In this document: piece after piece, positions 24,901 to 32,057 of the stretch | Layout: each line of letters begins with the position of its first letter | How positions within the stretch are numbered: the first letter of the stretch is position 1 | IMG/VR virus record: IMGVR_UViG_3300042897_000994 | Span: 62,001-126,000 of that record | Strand: one strand, 5' to 3' | Length of the DNA stretch: 64,000 nt | DNA from: a virus | Program-made: the position numbers and the translations under genes | Notes under the pieces: model-generated | Seen by the model: the letters and a program-made list of their open reading frames with translations, nothing else | What the model was told of the DNA's origin: nothing | Databases searched by the model: none

Positions 24901-25144
24901 TAATACTGCTCAGACAAGATTAGAAATCAAGACTTTAGCTGATAACTTCATGACAACCGTACAATCAGAAAATGGTGTATATGCATTTAGAAATATCATG
25001 GACGAAACAAACAATACTCCAGATGTTATTGATAGAAATATCGGTATTCTAGATACATTCATCGAACCAGTAAAAGGTATGGAAATCTTGGTAACAAGAA
25101 CAACTATCTTAAGAACTGGCCAAATTCAATCAGGAAATGCCTAA
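21947..25144 (+). CDS. 18: tail sheath protein, gp18-like
   Basis: Contractile sheath subunit. The N-terminal SSGVYRLEFDKS...RLIVGFSRKGPFNTPVF region (residues 11-50) and C-terminal GLAAILRNYLFEFNTAQTR, NFMTTVQSENGVYAFRN and FIEPVKGMEILVTRTTI are typical of gp18. At 1065 aa it is far longer than T4 gp18 (659 aa): the middle (about residues 360-700) is Ser/Thr/Ala-rich beta sequence that looks like inserted surface domains. Followed by the tube gene after 19 nt. The ATG follows an A-rich tract. Confidence 0.93.
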   Translation: MALSPQIAAFKSSGVYRLEFDKSQTVAIPAEQLRLIVGFSRKGPFNTPVFCPDSGFFRSVFGDISRADERKQSYFHRSCLTALERGPILALNLLRLNNATDGTGDYDEAYMFSSSSTSANEGYTTDALYSGYYNQDKFFYPEEAATLTNIGATDSAPFNKLFNFVNLGQSKLTVLVRKAAPDNVRGFNVTVQDWYGSANIPSFLNPESYISDFMVDVLVMGGDFGADATATYPYERFSSDPSFAQYFDKQRGLVRKLSPSDVTDTSVAQFLNLPQVQFLSTYTGCLIPEFTDLQGNNLYIETLINADTAATGLFCAINTAMFDLDLVIDGVNGGIDLVGHELERLKPETVDFLSYKGTIVSDLSYAGNVSTVNSVSLSGCTILPESAGDIEFSVSKASNLALYNVITGMTANVDVSDRTVGTYILTATGSYAVPVIFKTSTSTQATFAVSSVKSDTSSNFSAADFPNASGTLKFINPVDMNFVTQEDGDTGTIVAGPASTLYEAAQDGIVTDGDKAEFGATYATSATLYLDFNAENKDYIYSNNSGIDEIPISDELYPLPVFTVNAYEDAAFTSPVTDDADFGINQGGKFFFNTAEVPYTNGTFGVQTFAGSLNITMDVLEDSTNAGSTLRANQVIVSSTYSADVLVGNYLVQNVGNTASGISSRLTRITEVVGLSNFTNPSHPTPQNALKITCTGEIFINTIGGQDTVELYYPVTEWFNYYELFTLDGFALGSYNMPDGTNDQQNNIIYDTLSGTNLFNALIDKDNISYRYIVDTFGNGIEAGDKALLFTLAKERQNAFLLANAPSVANFKKSTDPSFLNILGQFDTYFVSTGGNLSNNPTVRYSLPSITQGSSYGAFYFPFLVVRENGSNITVPPAAYVSNNYIDKYTAALPWSIVAGTRRGVLGGRGLVGVEYNLSKTDRDNVEPFGLNPIVFQPGSGLVIFGNKTAQQNVVSALSSAHVREVLIYIQDGLAAILRNYLFEFNTAQTRLEIKTLADNFMTTVQSENGVYAFRNIMDETNNTPDVIDRNIGILDTFIEPVKGMEILVTRTTILRTGQIQSGNA

Positions 25145-25163
25145 ACAAAATAAATAAAAAAGG

Positions 25164-25718
25164 ATGCCATTACCACACTATACTCAAGCTAAAGCTTCTA
25201 TTCAGAAGTTTGAAACGGTACAACCTAACCTATTTGAAGTTACGATGCTCCCTCCTGCGGGTATTGGATTTGACACAGGTCTGGTTCTTCAACATGTAAT
25301 TAAAATCAGCGGTCTAGATGCTGTAAATCCTGCATTTGAAGCAGTTGGACAGAAATATAAATTTGCTGATAGAAGTTATGCAGGTATGCCAGGACAAACT
25401 TATGTAGATCTAAGTATGGATTTTACTGTTAACTTGAATGATGCTAACGAAGCTTATATTTACAAATCTATGCAAGACTGGTATAAGCTAATCTATGATC
25501 CAGCAACCGGGGAAATGGGATTAAAGAAAGATTATGTTGGAACGATTATCGTTCTTCAATATAACAGAGCAGGAGATGTATTTAGAAAGATAACTTTTAA
25601 AGATGCATTTCCTACTGGAAATCCAACATTTGCCGATGAATTGAATTATGAAACTCAAGACCCAGCAGCGGTATCTATGAGTTATAGAAGCGACTACTGG
25701 ATCGAAGAATTAGTTTAA
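25164..25718 (+). CDS. 19: tail tube protein, gp19-like
   Basis: Inner tube subunit of the contractile tail. 184 aa, close to T4 gp19 (163 aa). Features: NLFEVTMLPPAG at the start, a hairpin region around VIKISGLD, and the C-terminal TFKDAFPTGNPTFAD with the typical YRSDYWIEE ending. Located directly after the sheath gene as in T4. An efficient terminator follows its stop. Confidence 0.92.
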   Translation: MPLPHYTQAKASIQKFETVQPNLFEVTMLPPAGIGFDTGLVLQHVIKISGLDAVNPAFEAVGQKYKFADRSYAGMPGQTYVDLSMDFTVNLNDANEAYIYKSMQDWYKLIYDPATGEMGLKKDYVGTIIVLQYNRAGDVFRKITFKDAFPTGNPTFADELNYETQDPAAVSMSYRSDYWIEELV

Positions 25719-25735
25719 TTAAACAAAATTTATAA

Positions 25736-25757
25736 GGGTCCGAAAGGACCCTTTTTT
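25736..25757 (+). terminator. rho-independent terminator after tail tube gene
   Basis: GGGTCC (25736-25741), loop GAAA, GGACCC (25746-25751), then six T. The stable GAAA tetraloop and T-run make this a clear terminator. The next gene starts only 6 nt later. Confidence 0.88.
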
Positions 25758-25762
25758 ATGCT

Positions 25763-26725
25763 ATGGCTAAAGCGATGAAGTCCAGATCTGCTTCTTCTAA
25801 AACTTCAAAAGAGAAGCCTAAATTATCTGATCTAAAACAGATTGTGATGGGAGGTGATGAAGACACGAAGAGCAATACAGCGGGAAACGATTCTGCAAAA
25901 TCTGATTATTCTTCGGATTCTAATTCAATGCTTAATGCACCTAATTCACAAGTTCCAAACCGAGAACTTAATTACAAAAAAGATCCAAAGCTTTATAAAG
26001 CTCCAGAATCAATTTCTTTGGATAAATCGGCTGCGGGAAGTGCAAAAGCTGCTAAGTCTTTCGTTAAAACCCCGGTAGATTCTAATTATACTTCACCCTA
26101 TCCAAAAGAAACCCCTCTCAGAGATTTAAAAGCTCCTGATATTGTTAATCAATCTAAGGTTTCTGATCCTATAAGTTCTCTTGGAAATATGAAAGTCCCA
26201 GGACCGAAAGATTCTGATTATAGTGATATAAGAAACAATTCGAATCTTGCTTCGAGCAAAAACTTTGATGCATATTCTCGACAAGAATTAGATCCTTCCG
26301 GGAATTCTTCGCAAGTTAGAAATCAAGTTAATCAATCTTTAGCTAATTCTAACTCATCAGTTACTCAGCAGAATTATAAAGACAATAGTGGTAAAATAGG
26401 TAAGGGTGATTTTAGTGATACGCAAAAGGGAAATCAAGAATTTAAAAAAATCAAAGATTCTGCTGTCAAAGAAGGTAGTCCACAAAGAACTTCTTCGATA
26501 CTTGATCAATCTGTAACTGATACAAAAGCCGTAAGTGTTGTAATGCCTGAAATGCCTAAAGAATCTCCAGGTGGAGATCCCATGAAAGGTTCGGTAGAAC
26601 CTACTAAAGCTAAAGATGATTTTACAAGCAAAACAAAATCACAGACAAAAGAATCTATAATGTCTAAAGTAAATGAATCAGGTCTTCAGGCTGCCGGAAG
26701 TTTATCAATAAACGTTTTTAGATAA
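25763..26725 (+). CDS. low-complexity, probably disordered protein
   Basis: 320 aa dominated by Ser, Lys, Asp, Asn, Pro, without hydrophobic core, membrane segment or known motif. Starts at ATG 25763; the ATG at 25758 is out of frame and stops quickly. It follows the tube terminator and precedes tail hub genes. A tail or internal structural role is possible by position only. Its start so close to the terminator T-run raises the question of how it is transcribed: read-through or an unseen promoter. Confidence 0.5.
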   Translation: MAKAMKSRSASSKTSKEKPKLSDLKQIVMGGDEDTKSNTAGNDSAKSDYSSDSNSMLNAPNSQVPNRELNYKKDPKLYKAPESISLDKSAAGSAKAAKSFVKTPVDSNYTSPYPKETPLRDLKAPDIVNQSKVSDPISSLGNMKVPGPKDSDYSDIRNNSNLASSKNFDAYSRQELDPSGNSSQVRNQVNQSLANSNSSVTQQNYKDNSGKIGKGDFSDTQKGNQEFKKIKDSAVKEGSPQRTSSILDQSVTDTKAVSVVMPEMPKESPGGDPMKGSVEPTKAKDDFTSKTKSQTKESIMSKVNESGLQAAGSLSINVFR

Positions 26726-26747
26726 CAAAAAAATTTGCATTCAGTTA

Positions 26748-26760
26748 GATATATAATCTA
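26748..26760 (+). promoter_or_regulatory. late promoter
   Basis: gATATATAATCTA; box at 26752-26759. Predicted leader about 11 nt to the ATG at 26776. Followed by a direct repeat TAATAATC/TAATAATA. Confidence 0.5.
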
Positions 26761-26775
26761 ATAATCTAATAATAT

Positions 26776-27018
26776 ATGCAGAAAGAAACCCTAACTGAAA
26801 AGCTACAGGTTTTGCTTTCCAAAAACGATCTTCGGGCTTTAAATACTATAATTGCAGCCAGGTCTATGGAAACGGGAGAAAAACCAGTGCCGGCTTCTTT
26901 TTATATAAGAGAACTTATAAAAAGAGATATTGAAGAAAATTACCCAGAACAAAAAAGTTTTGTTGGGGATAAAGTAAAACAAATAATCAGTAACTATCAC
27001 GAAAATGGAAAACAATAA
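26776..27018 (+). CDS. small helical protein, function unknown
   Basis: 80 aa, charged, with helices LTEKLQVLLSKNDLRALNTIIAARS and ASFYIRELIKRDIEENYP. The arrangement is faintly like ribbon-helix-helix proteins, but no clear N-terminal strand is present. It overlaps the following hub gene by 14 nt, so it is translationally coupled to it and expressed late. Possibly a tail-assembly helper. Confidence 0.5.
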   Translation: MQKETLTEKLQVLLSKNDLRALNTIIAARSMETGEKPVPASFYIRELIKRDIEENYPEQKSFVGDKVKQIISNYHENGKQ

Positions 27019-27988
27019 CGATTACAAAGAATCTCTAAAGAAAGAGATTGAAGAATTGGAAAGCTCACCTGTGCAATATGATGCCGAATATGTACAGGAA
27101 ACTGAAGCACCCGAACCTAAACTCGGTAGAGTAACTTCTCACATCAGAGATAAAGAAGAGGAGCTTAAAGAAGTTAACGAAAGAATCGGTTACATTAATC
27201 TTTTAATGACTAATCTCCCATCAAAGGGAAGATTTTATCGTAATGATATGAGAATTTCAATTAGAGCTGCAAGAGTTCTAGAAATTAGAGAATTCTCTAC
27301 AATGGATGAAAATAGTATTCTTGATGTAGATGAAAAACTGAATTCAATCTTGAATTCTTGTTGTAGAATTGAATATGGCGGAAGAAGAGGTAGTCATAAA
27401 GATATTCTAGAAGAAGACAGACTTTTTATTATCTTGTCTATTAGAGAATTAACTTTTGCTACCGGCGAAAACCGGCTTATGATCAATGCCAAATGTAACA
27501 ATTGTAAGAATGATAATTCTTATGAATTGAGAACTAATATTCTACAGTATTATAATACAGATGAGTACGATAAGTACTATGATGAGGAATATAGAGCGTT
27601 TAAATTTGAAACAAAGTCATCAGGAACTATTGTAATGGCTCCTCCTACAATCGGGGTGATGAGAACAGTCACTGAATATATTAAAGAAAAGGAAGAGAAG
27701 AAAGAAAATTGGGATAAGTCATTCCTGCAACTCTTACCTTATCTACAAAGAGATTGGAGAGGTTTTGATAAAAACGGAATCTTTAACGCAAATGTTGAAT
27801 TTAACGGATGGTCAGCCAACAAATATTCAACAGTATATAGACTTGCAGAAAAAATAAGAGTCGGAGTCAAACAAGAGCTAACATGTCAGTGTGGAAACTG
27901 TGACGGGGAGGTCACAGTGCCGATAACCTTTCCCGGAGGCATCAAAGGTCTTTTCGTTATTTCAGATCTCTCTGGAGAACTACTTTAA
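27005..27988 (+). CDS. baseplate hub protein, PF12322-type (T4 gp26/gp51-like)
   Basis: 327 aa. The block NLLMTNLPSKGRFYRNDMRISIRAARVLEIREF (core LPSKGRFYRNDMRISIRA), then LNSILNSCCRI and EDRLFIILSIRELTFATGENRL, is the pattern of T4-type baseplate hub proteins of family PF12322. Two CxxC-type pairs (CNNC near residue 165; CQCGNC near 300) suggest a bound zinc. The N-terminal 45 residues are acidic and probably disordered. Next to a short chaperone-like gene and the tape measure, as expected for hub assembly. Confidence 0.75.
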   Translation: MENNNDYKESLKKEIEELESSPVQYDAEYVQETEAPEPKLGRVTSHIRDKEEELKEVNERIGYINLLMTNLPSKGRFYRNDMRISIRAARVLEIREFSTMDENSILDVDEKLNSILNSCCRIEYGGRRGSHKDILEEDRLFIILSIRELTFATGENRLMINAKCNNCKNDNSYELRTNILQYYNTDEYDKYYDEEYRAFKFETKSSGTIVMAPPTIGVMRTVTEYIKEKEEKKENWDKSFLQLLPYLQRDWRGFDKNGIFNANVEFNGWSANKYSTVYRLAEKIRVGVKQELTCQCGNCDGEVTVPITFPGGIKGLFVISDLSGELL

Positions 27989-27995
27989 AGCAAAG

Positions 27996-28235
27996 GTGGC
28001 TCTCTATTACCACATCAGGCTTCAGCCTAGTGAAATAGAGAACCTCCCTTTCTATGAGTTTGAAATAACTATGAAAGAATTATCCGAATTGCTTAAACAG
28101 AAGAATGATGCTGAGAGAAAAGCTTATGGCCAGCAACAAGATTCTAGTGGAGGTGACGTAGGTAAATATATGGGAATGGCTAAAAATATGACAAGCGGAC
28201 TTAAAATGCCTAAATTTAGTAGACCTAAATTCTAA
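27996..28235 (+). CDS. small tail-assembly protein upstream of the tape measure (gp51- or chaperone-like)
   Basis: 79 aa starting at GTG 27996 (VALYYHIRLQ). The segment ENLPFYEFEITMKELSELLKQKNDAER is like the short proteins with LPYYEFEW...L..LLK that follow hub genes and precede tape measures in T4-like phages and in lambda-type tail chaperone systems. A flexible tail rich in Gly, Met, Lys follows. Its stop overlaps a late promoter for the tape measure. Confidence 0.55.
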   Translation: MALYYHIRLQPSEIENLPFYEFEITMKELSELLKQKNDAERKAYGQQQDSSGGDVGKYMGMAKNMTSGLKMPKFSRPKF

Positions 28236-28247
28236 TATATAAAAAAA
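28234..28247 (+). promoter_or_regulatory. late promoter for tape measure
   Basis: aATATATAAAAAAA; octamer at 28238-28245. Predicted start near 28251, about 9 nt before the TTG at 28260. Confidence 0.6.
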
Positions 28248-28259
28248 CATCTTTGAAGG

Positions 28260-31109
28260 TTGGCTCTCGATAAAGGATACGAAAAAAAGGCTCTTGAACA
28301 ACAAGCTGCAATACTTGGTGTGATGGAGAAAATAGAAGTCCTTTCAAAGGACACAAATCAAAGTGTAAAACGCATTGAACAGATAGCGATTGGGAGCGTA
28401 GAAGTTGATAGAAAACAACTTGAAGTTGCCAAAGACTCAAACAAAGTTTTACGCGAGATTAAAGCTATTCTTCAGTCATCTTCTAAAGATAAAAAATCAG
28501 ATTCTGGCGTAACTGAAGGGAAGTCAGCCAAAGAAAAAATAGTTGCAGCAGCTTCAAATTTTGGCGAAACTGCAAAGAGTTTAGCATTAATTGCAGGAGC
28601 TTTAATAATCTTCGCGGGTGCTATCGCAGCAATTAATGCAATAGTAACTCCTTTAGATGTTCTGAAATTTTTACCTTTTATCGCAGTAGTAGGCATTACA
28701 TCTTTTGCTTTTGCTGAAATATCAAAAGGCTTCGCAGAAGATGGAGTTACCAAAAAGGACATTCTAAATACGGGACTTTTAATGGTAGTAGTGGCTGGAG
28801 CCATTGTTGCAGTAGGTGCAATTTTTGCAGCCGCTGCTTTCTTAGGCGGTCTTTCTCCGCAAAATGCACCAAACCCCATGTGGGTATTAGCTTCTGGATT
28901 CGCAATACTTGCGTTTAGTTTTTCACTTTCCCTTTTACTAAAGTCATTGCAAGGAAATCCACTAGACACTAAAACTGCTCTAAATGCAGGTTTGCTCATG
29001 GTAATTATAGCAGGAGTTGTTGTAGCAACTGCATATATTTTTATGGCATTACCACAAGTCGGACCTGAACAAGCTCCTAATTTACTATGGGCAGCAGGAT
29101 CTGGTCTAGCCGTACTTGCCTTTAGTTTTGGTATGTATGCCCTGTTAAAGGCTTTAAAAGATCAAGGATTAGCTTTAAAAGATATAGTAATAGCAGGAAT
29201 AGCGATGATAGTAATTGCAGCTTCTATTGTAGCTACTGCATATATTTTTAAGGCATTACCACAAGTAGGACCGGAAAATGCTCCTGATTTACTCTTTGCA
29301 GCTAAAGCAGGACTTTCTCTAGCACTCTTTACTTTTGGTTTTATTATGATATCTAAATACACCAAAGATCTTTCTTTAAAAACTGTGGCTTTGGTAGCTC
29401 TGTCGATGATAGCAATAGCCGGAATAATTTTAGCAACTGCTTTCTTGTTTCAGTATCTTCCAGATGCAATGAAATATCCTAGTATAGAATTTTCTCTAGG
29501 CGCTGGATTAGCTGTAGCTATTTTTGGAATAGGTTTTGCTCTCCTTTCTAAAGTAACCGCAACTATGCAATATGGAGATATTATCAAAACTGTATTGGCG
29601 GCTGTAGCTATAGCAGGAGTTATTCTAGCAGTTTCTTGGATATTTAGTTATCTTCCAGACGAACTTAGAGCTCCTAGTATAGAATTCACATTAGGTGCAG
29701 CGGTAGGCTTAGGAATTATGGGAGTATTGTTGGCAGGCTTAGGATTATTGATGACGACATTAACGCCTGCAGTATTCGGGTTTGGTATACTTGCAGTTCT
29801 TCTTTCTGCTTTAGCTATTGTAGGAGTAGCTTGGATTTTTACACTGCTCCCATCTAGTTTATTTGAACCTGGCGGATTGATTTATAAAGCAACTGATGCA
29901 ATTTATTATTTTGGTTCTAAAATGATTGATTTATTTAGTAAATTAGCTGGAGCTATCATTAATGGAATGGTATCATTCTTTACTGCTATTACTAATTTTG
30001 TAGTTAAACTTGCAGAAGTCGGTCCGGTCAATTTAATAGCACTTGGGGGAGGCCTCGTTTCTTTGGCTGCTGGTATTGCAGCAGTTTCAGCTGCAATCGC
30101 GGGTGGTGGATTAGCTAGTGGAGTTGCATCAGCAGGAACTGCCGTGGCTGGATTTGTATCTAGCGGAATCGGTAAAGTTAGCGATTTTTTATTCGGTGGA
30201 GGAGGAATGAAAGAAGAAGGATCTAAAGCAGTAAGTCCGTATAATGCTATTTTGACTCTAGCTGCACAAGGAAAAAATGTCGACTTCGCAGCTAAAGCGG
30301 TATCTGCTCTCGCAAATGCAGTTAAAGCATTTTCAGGCCCTCTTACTTCTATAAATTCTTCTCTGGGTAGCGCAACTACACAGATGATAGCTTTCATTCA
30401 ATCTGTAAATTCAAATGCTGCTACAAACTTTTTACCTCCATCTAAGTTAATAGAAGCATTGACAGATTCTACTGAGTATCTACACGATGCAATGGAAGAA
30501 TTAGGAGATCAAACTTCTTATGCCAAAAATGAGTTCGATCAGTTTAAGAATATTGCAAGTCAGTATGCAAGTGTTTTTGTAGGAAATGCAAAATCACCCG
30601 GATTCATTAGTGGTCTAATAGGGGGCAGCGGAAGACCCGTTACCGTAATCGACGAGATTGTTTTAGGTATGAAAGGTATGAATGACTTCATATCTAAAAT
30701 TGTATCTCAGCAAAGTCCTCTCCAAAAAATTGCAAGAACTTTTGAAGATATCGCAGAATCAATGGAAGACTATATTGATGCTGTTAACGGCGTTAATGTA
30801 GCTAAAATGACTGCACTTAATGATCAGTTGAAGATCATGCAGAAATTCAATCAACCTGGAATTTCTCAAAGTTTTGAAGCAGTTAAAGGATTAGTTGATA
30901 AGCTTATCGATCTTGAAAAGGAAAAGAGTAGCTCTCTTATTAATATTGAAACCGGCGGTGGTTCATCTAAAGCTACTGAAATTTCAGAAGCAAGCATGAT
31001 TATGTTAGCAAATAGAATAGCACAGTCTATGGGACAGATGAAAGTAATTATAACTGATCCAAATACGGGTAGATCATTAGGGGTAGTAGGTAGGTTAAGC
31101 AGCGAATAA
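28260..31109 (+). CDS. tape measure-like tail protein with repeated hydrophobic hairpins
   Basis: 949 aa starting at TTG. Residues 1-75 are charged and helical. Residues about 100-540 are alternating very hydrophobic helices with six related units, each closing with F-x-x-LP (codons near 28851, 29049, 29256, 29457, 29652 and 29847; spacing 65-69 residues). A Gly/Ala hydrophobic stretch follows (about 590-645), then a charged helical C-terminus. Position after tube, hub and chaperone-like genes, length and membrane-active character fit a tape measure that could insert into the host inner membrane during ejection. T4 gp29 is 590 aa; sequence similarity to it is not evident. Confidence 0.65.
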   Translation: MALDKGYEKKALEQQAAILGVMEKIEVLSKDTNQSVKRIEQIAIGSVEVDRKQLEVAKDSNKVLREIKAILQSSSKDKKSDSGVTEGKSAKEKIVAAASNFGETAKSLALIAGALIIFAGAIAAINAIVTPLDVLKFLPFIAVVGITSFAFAEISKGFAEDGVTKKDILNTGLLMVVVAGAIVAVGAIFAAAAFLGGLSPQNAPNPMWVLASGFAILAFSFSLSLLLKSLQGNPLDTKTALNAGLLMVIIAGVVVATAYIFMALPQVGPEQAPNLLWAAGSGLAVLAFSFGMYALLKALKDQGLALKDIVIAGIAMIVIAASIVATAYIFKALPQVGPENAPDLLFAAKAGLSLALFTFGFIMISKYTKDLSLKTVALVALSMIAIAGIILATAFLFQYLPDAMKYPSIEFSLGAGLAVAIFGIGFALLSKVTATMQYGDIIKTVLAAVAIAGVILAVSWIFSYLPDELRAPSIEFTLGAAVGLGIMGVLLAGLGLLMTTLTPAVFGFGILAVLLSALAIVGVAWIFTLLPSSLFEPGGLIYKATDAIYYFGSKMIDLFSKLAGAIINGMVSFFTAITNFVVKLAEVGPVNLIALGGGLVSLAAGIAAVSAAIAGGGLASGVASAGTAVAGFVSSGIGKVSDFLFGGGGMKEEGSKAVSPYNAILTLAAQGKNVDFAAKAVSALANAVKAFSGPLTSINSSLGSATTQMIAFIQSVNSNAATNFLPPSKLIEALTDSTEYLHDAMEELGDQTSYAKNEFDQFKNIASQYASVFVGNAKSPGFISGLIGGSGRPVTVIDEIVLGMKGMNDFISKIVSQQSPLQKIARTFEDIAESMEDYIDAVNGVNVAKMTALNDQLKIMQKFNQPGISQSFEAVKGLVDKLIDLEKEKSSSLINIETGGGSSKATEISEASMIMLANRIAQSMGQMKVIITDPNTGRSLGVVGRLSSE
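28640..29860 (+). repeat. six hydrophobic repeat units in the tape measure gene
   Basis: Protein-level repeat of about 66 residues: basic turn, long Ile/Ala helix ending IVATAYIF, then (K/M)ALPQVGPE or YLPD, then a second hydrophobic helix. Units 2 and 3 are nearly identical around ALPQVGPE; units 4 and 5 share YPSIEF/APSIEF. Confidence 0.75.
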
Positions 31110-31241
31110 TCTGTTTAACTCTAATGATAGATCTTAATCTATTATAATACCATATTAAAGATTTATTTGCGTTAAGCAGTCATCATCTATTTAATTTTTT
31201 GGATAATTTTTTCTTCTCATTTTTCTTGTTTATATTGTAAT
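31110..31241 (+). promoter_or_regulatory. intergenic region with candidate early/middle promoter
   Basis: 132 nt without a gene, the boundary between late tail genes and the metabolic block. TTTATATTGTAATATGAAC ends at the next ATG (31242). It resembles the context before RNase H (15096). No clear terminator was seen after the tape measure gene. Confidence 0.35.
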
Positions 31242-32012
31242 ATGAACTTAGAAAGACCCATCGTATTTTTCGATGTAGAGACTACAGGTCTAGACATTGC
31301 CAAAGACAGAATCATTGAACTGTGTATGATTAAGCTTATGCCAGACGGTGAAAGGAAAATGTGGAAATCTAGATTTAATCCAGAAGGAAGAAAATCTTCA
31401 GAAGGTGCTCTAGGAAAACATGGGATTGAAGATGAAATTCTATTAGATGAAGATACATTTTCATATTTGGGAGTAGAAGTATTCAGTTTTATTTCAGGCT
31501 GTGATATTGGAGGTTATAATGTAACCAAATTTGATCTACCTATTTTAGTCGAAGAACTCTTAAGAGCTGGAATTACTTATAACTACAGAGAAGTTAAAAT
31601 AGTTGATGCATTTTCGATTTATTCTAAAATGGAACCTCGAACTCTCGAAGCAACTTATACCAAATTTACTGGAAAGATTTTGGAGAATGCTCACAGTGCT
31701 CAAAGTGATATTGAAGCAACTATAGAAATTTTCGAAAAGCAGAAAGAAGTTTATTCTTTAGATTCGATAGAAATGATAGATAATCTTTCAATTGAAAGAG
31801 AAACACTTGCAGATTTAGGTGGAAAATTCAAACTCAAAGAAGGAAAAATAATCTATAACTTTGGAAAATATTTCGGAAAAGAAGTTAAAGAAGTTTTTGA
31901 ATATGATTCAGGTTATCTAGAATGGATGAGTAGATCAGATAATTTTCCGCAAGAAACTCGAATCATCGCCGGAAAATTATTTAAAAAAATGCAAGCAGAG
32001 GCAAAAGCCTAA
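31242..32012 (+). CDS. DnaQ-like 3'-5' exonuclease with C-terminal DUF3820-like segment
   Basis: DEDDh exonuclease. Exo I FFDVETTGLD (residues 9-18), Exo II around GGYNVTKFDLPIL, Exo III AHSAQSDIEAT with the catalytic His and Asp. The C-terminal 60 residues, IIYNFGKYFGKEVKEVFEYDSGYLEWM, match the small domain often fused to such nucleases (DUF3820-like: fGKykG-x-x-(L/I)-x-YL-W). Probably acts in replication proofreading or repair. First gene of the metabolic block with no late promoter. Confidence 0.88.
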   Translation: MNLERPIVFFDVETTGLDIAKDRIIELCMIKLMPDGERKMWKSRFNPEGRKSSEGALGKHGIEDEILLDEDTFSYLGVEVFSFISGCDIGGYNVTKFDLPILVEELLRAGITYNYREVKIVDAFSIYSKMEPRTLEATYTKFTGKILENAHSAQSDIEATIEIFEKQKEVYSLDSIEMIDNLSIERETLADLGGKFKLKEGKIIYNFGKYFGKEVKEVFEYDSGYLEWMSRSDNFPQETRIIAGKLFKKMQAEAKA

Positions 32013-32057
32013 AACTTATTGTCTAACTTTCATATAAAAGTAAATTAATAGTGTCTA

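Noticed and set aside
28472-28999. Minus-strand ORF of 175 aa inside the tape measure gene
   Set aside because: Ala/Lys-rich shadow of hydrophobic codons; the plus-strand reading has clear repeat structure.
29906-30397. Minus-strand ORF of 163 aa inside the tape measure gene
   Set aside because: Low-complexity Ala/Pro product, no start signal, overlaps a clear gene.
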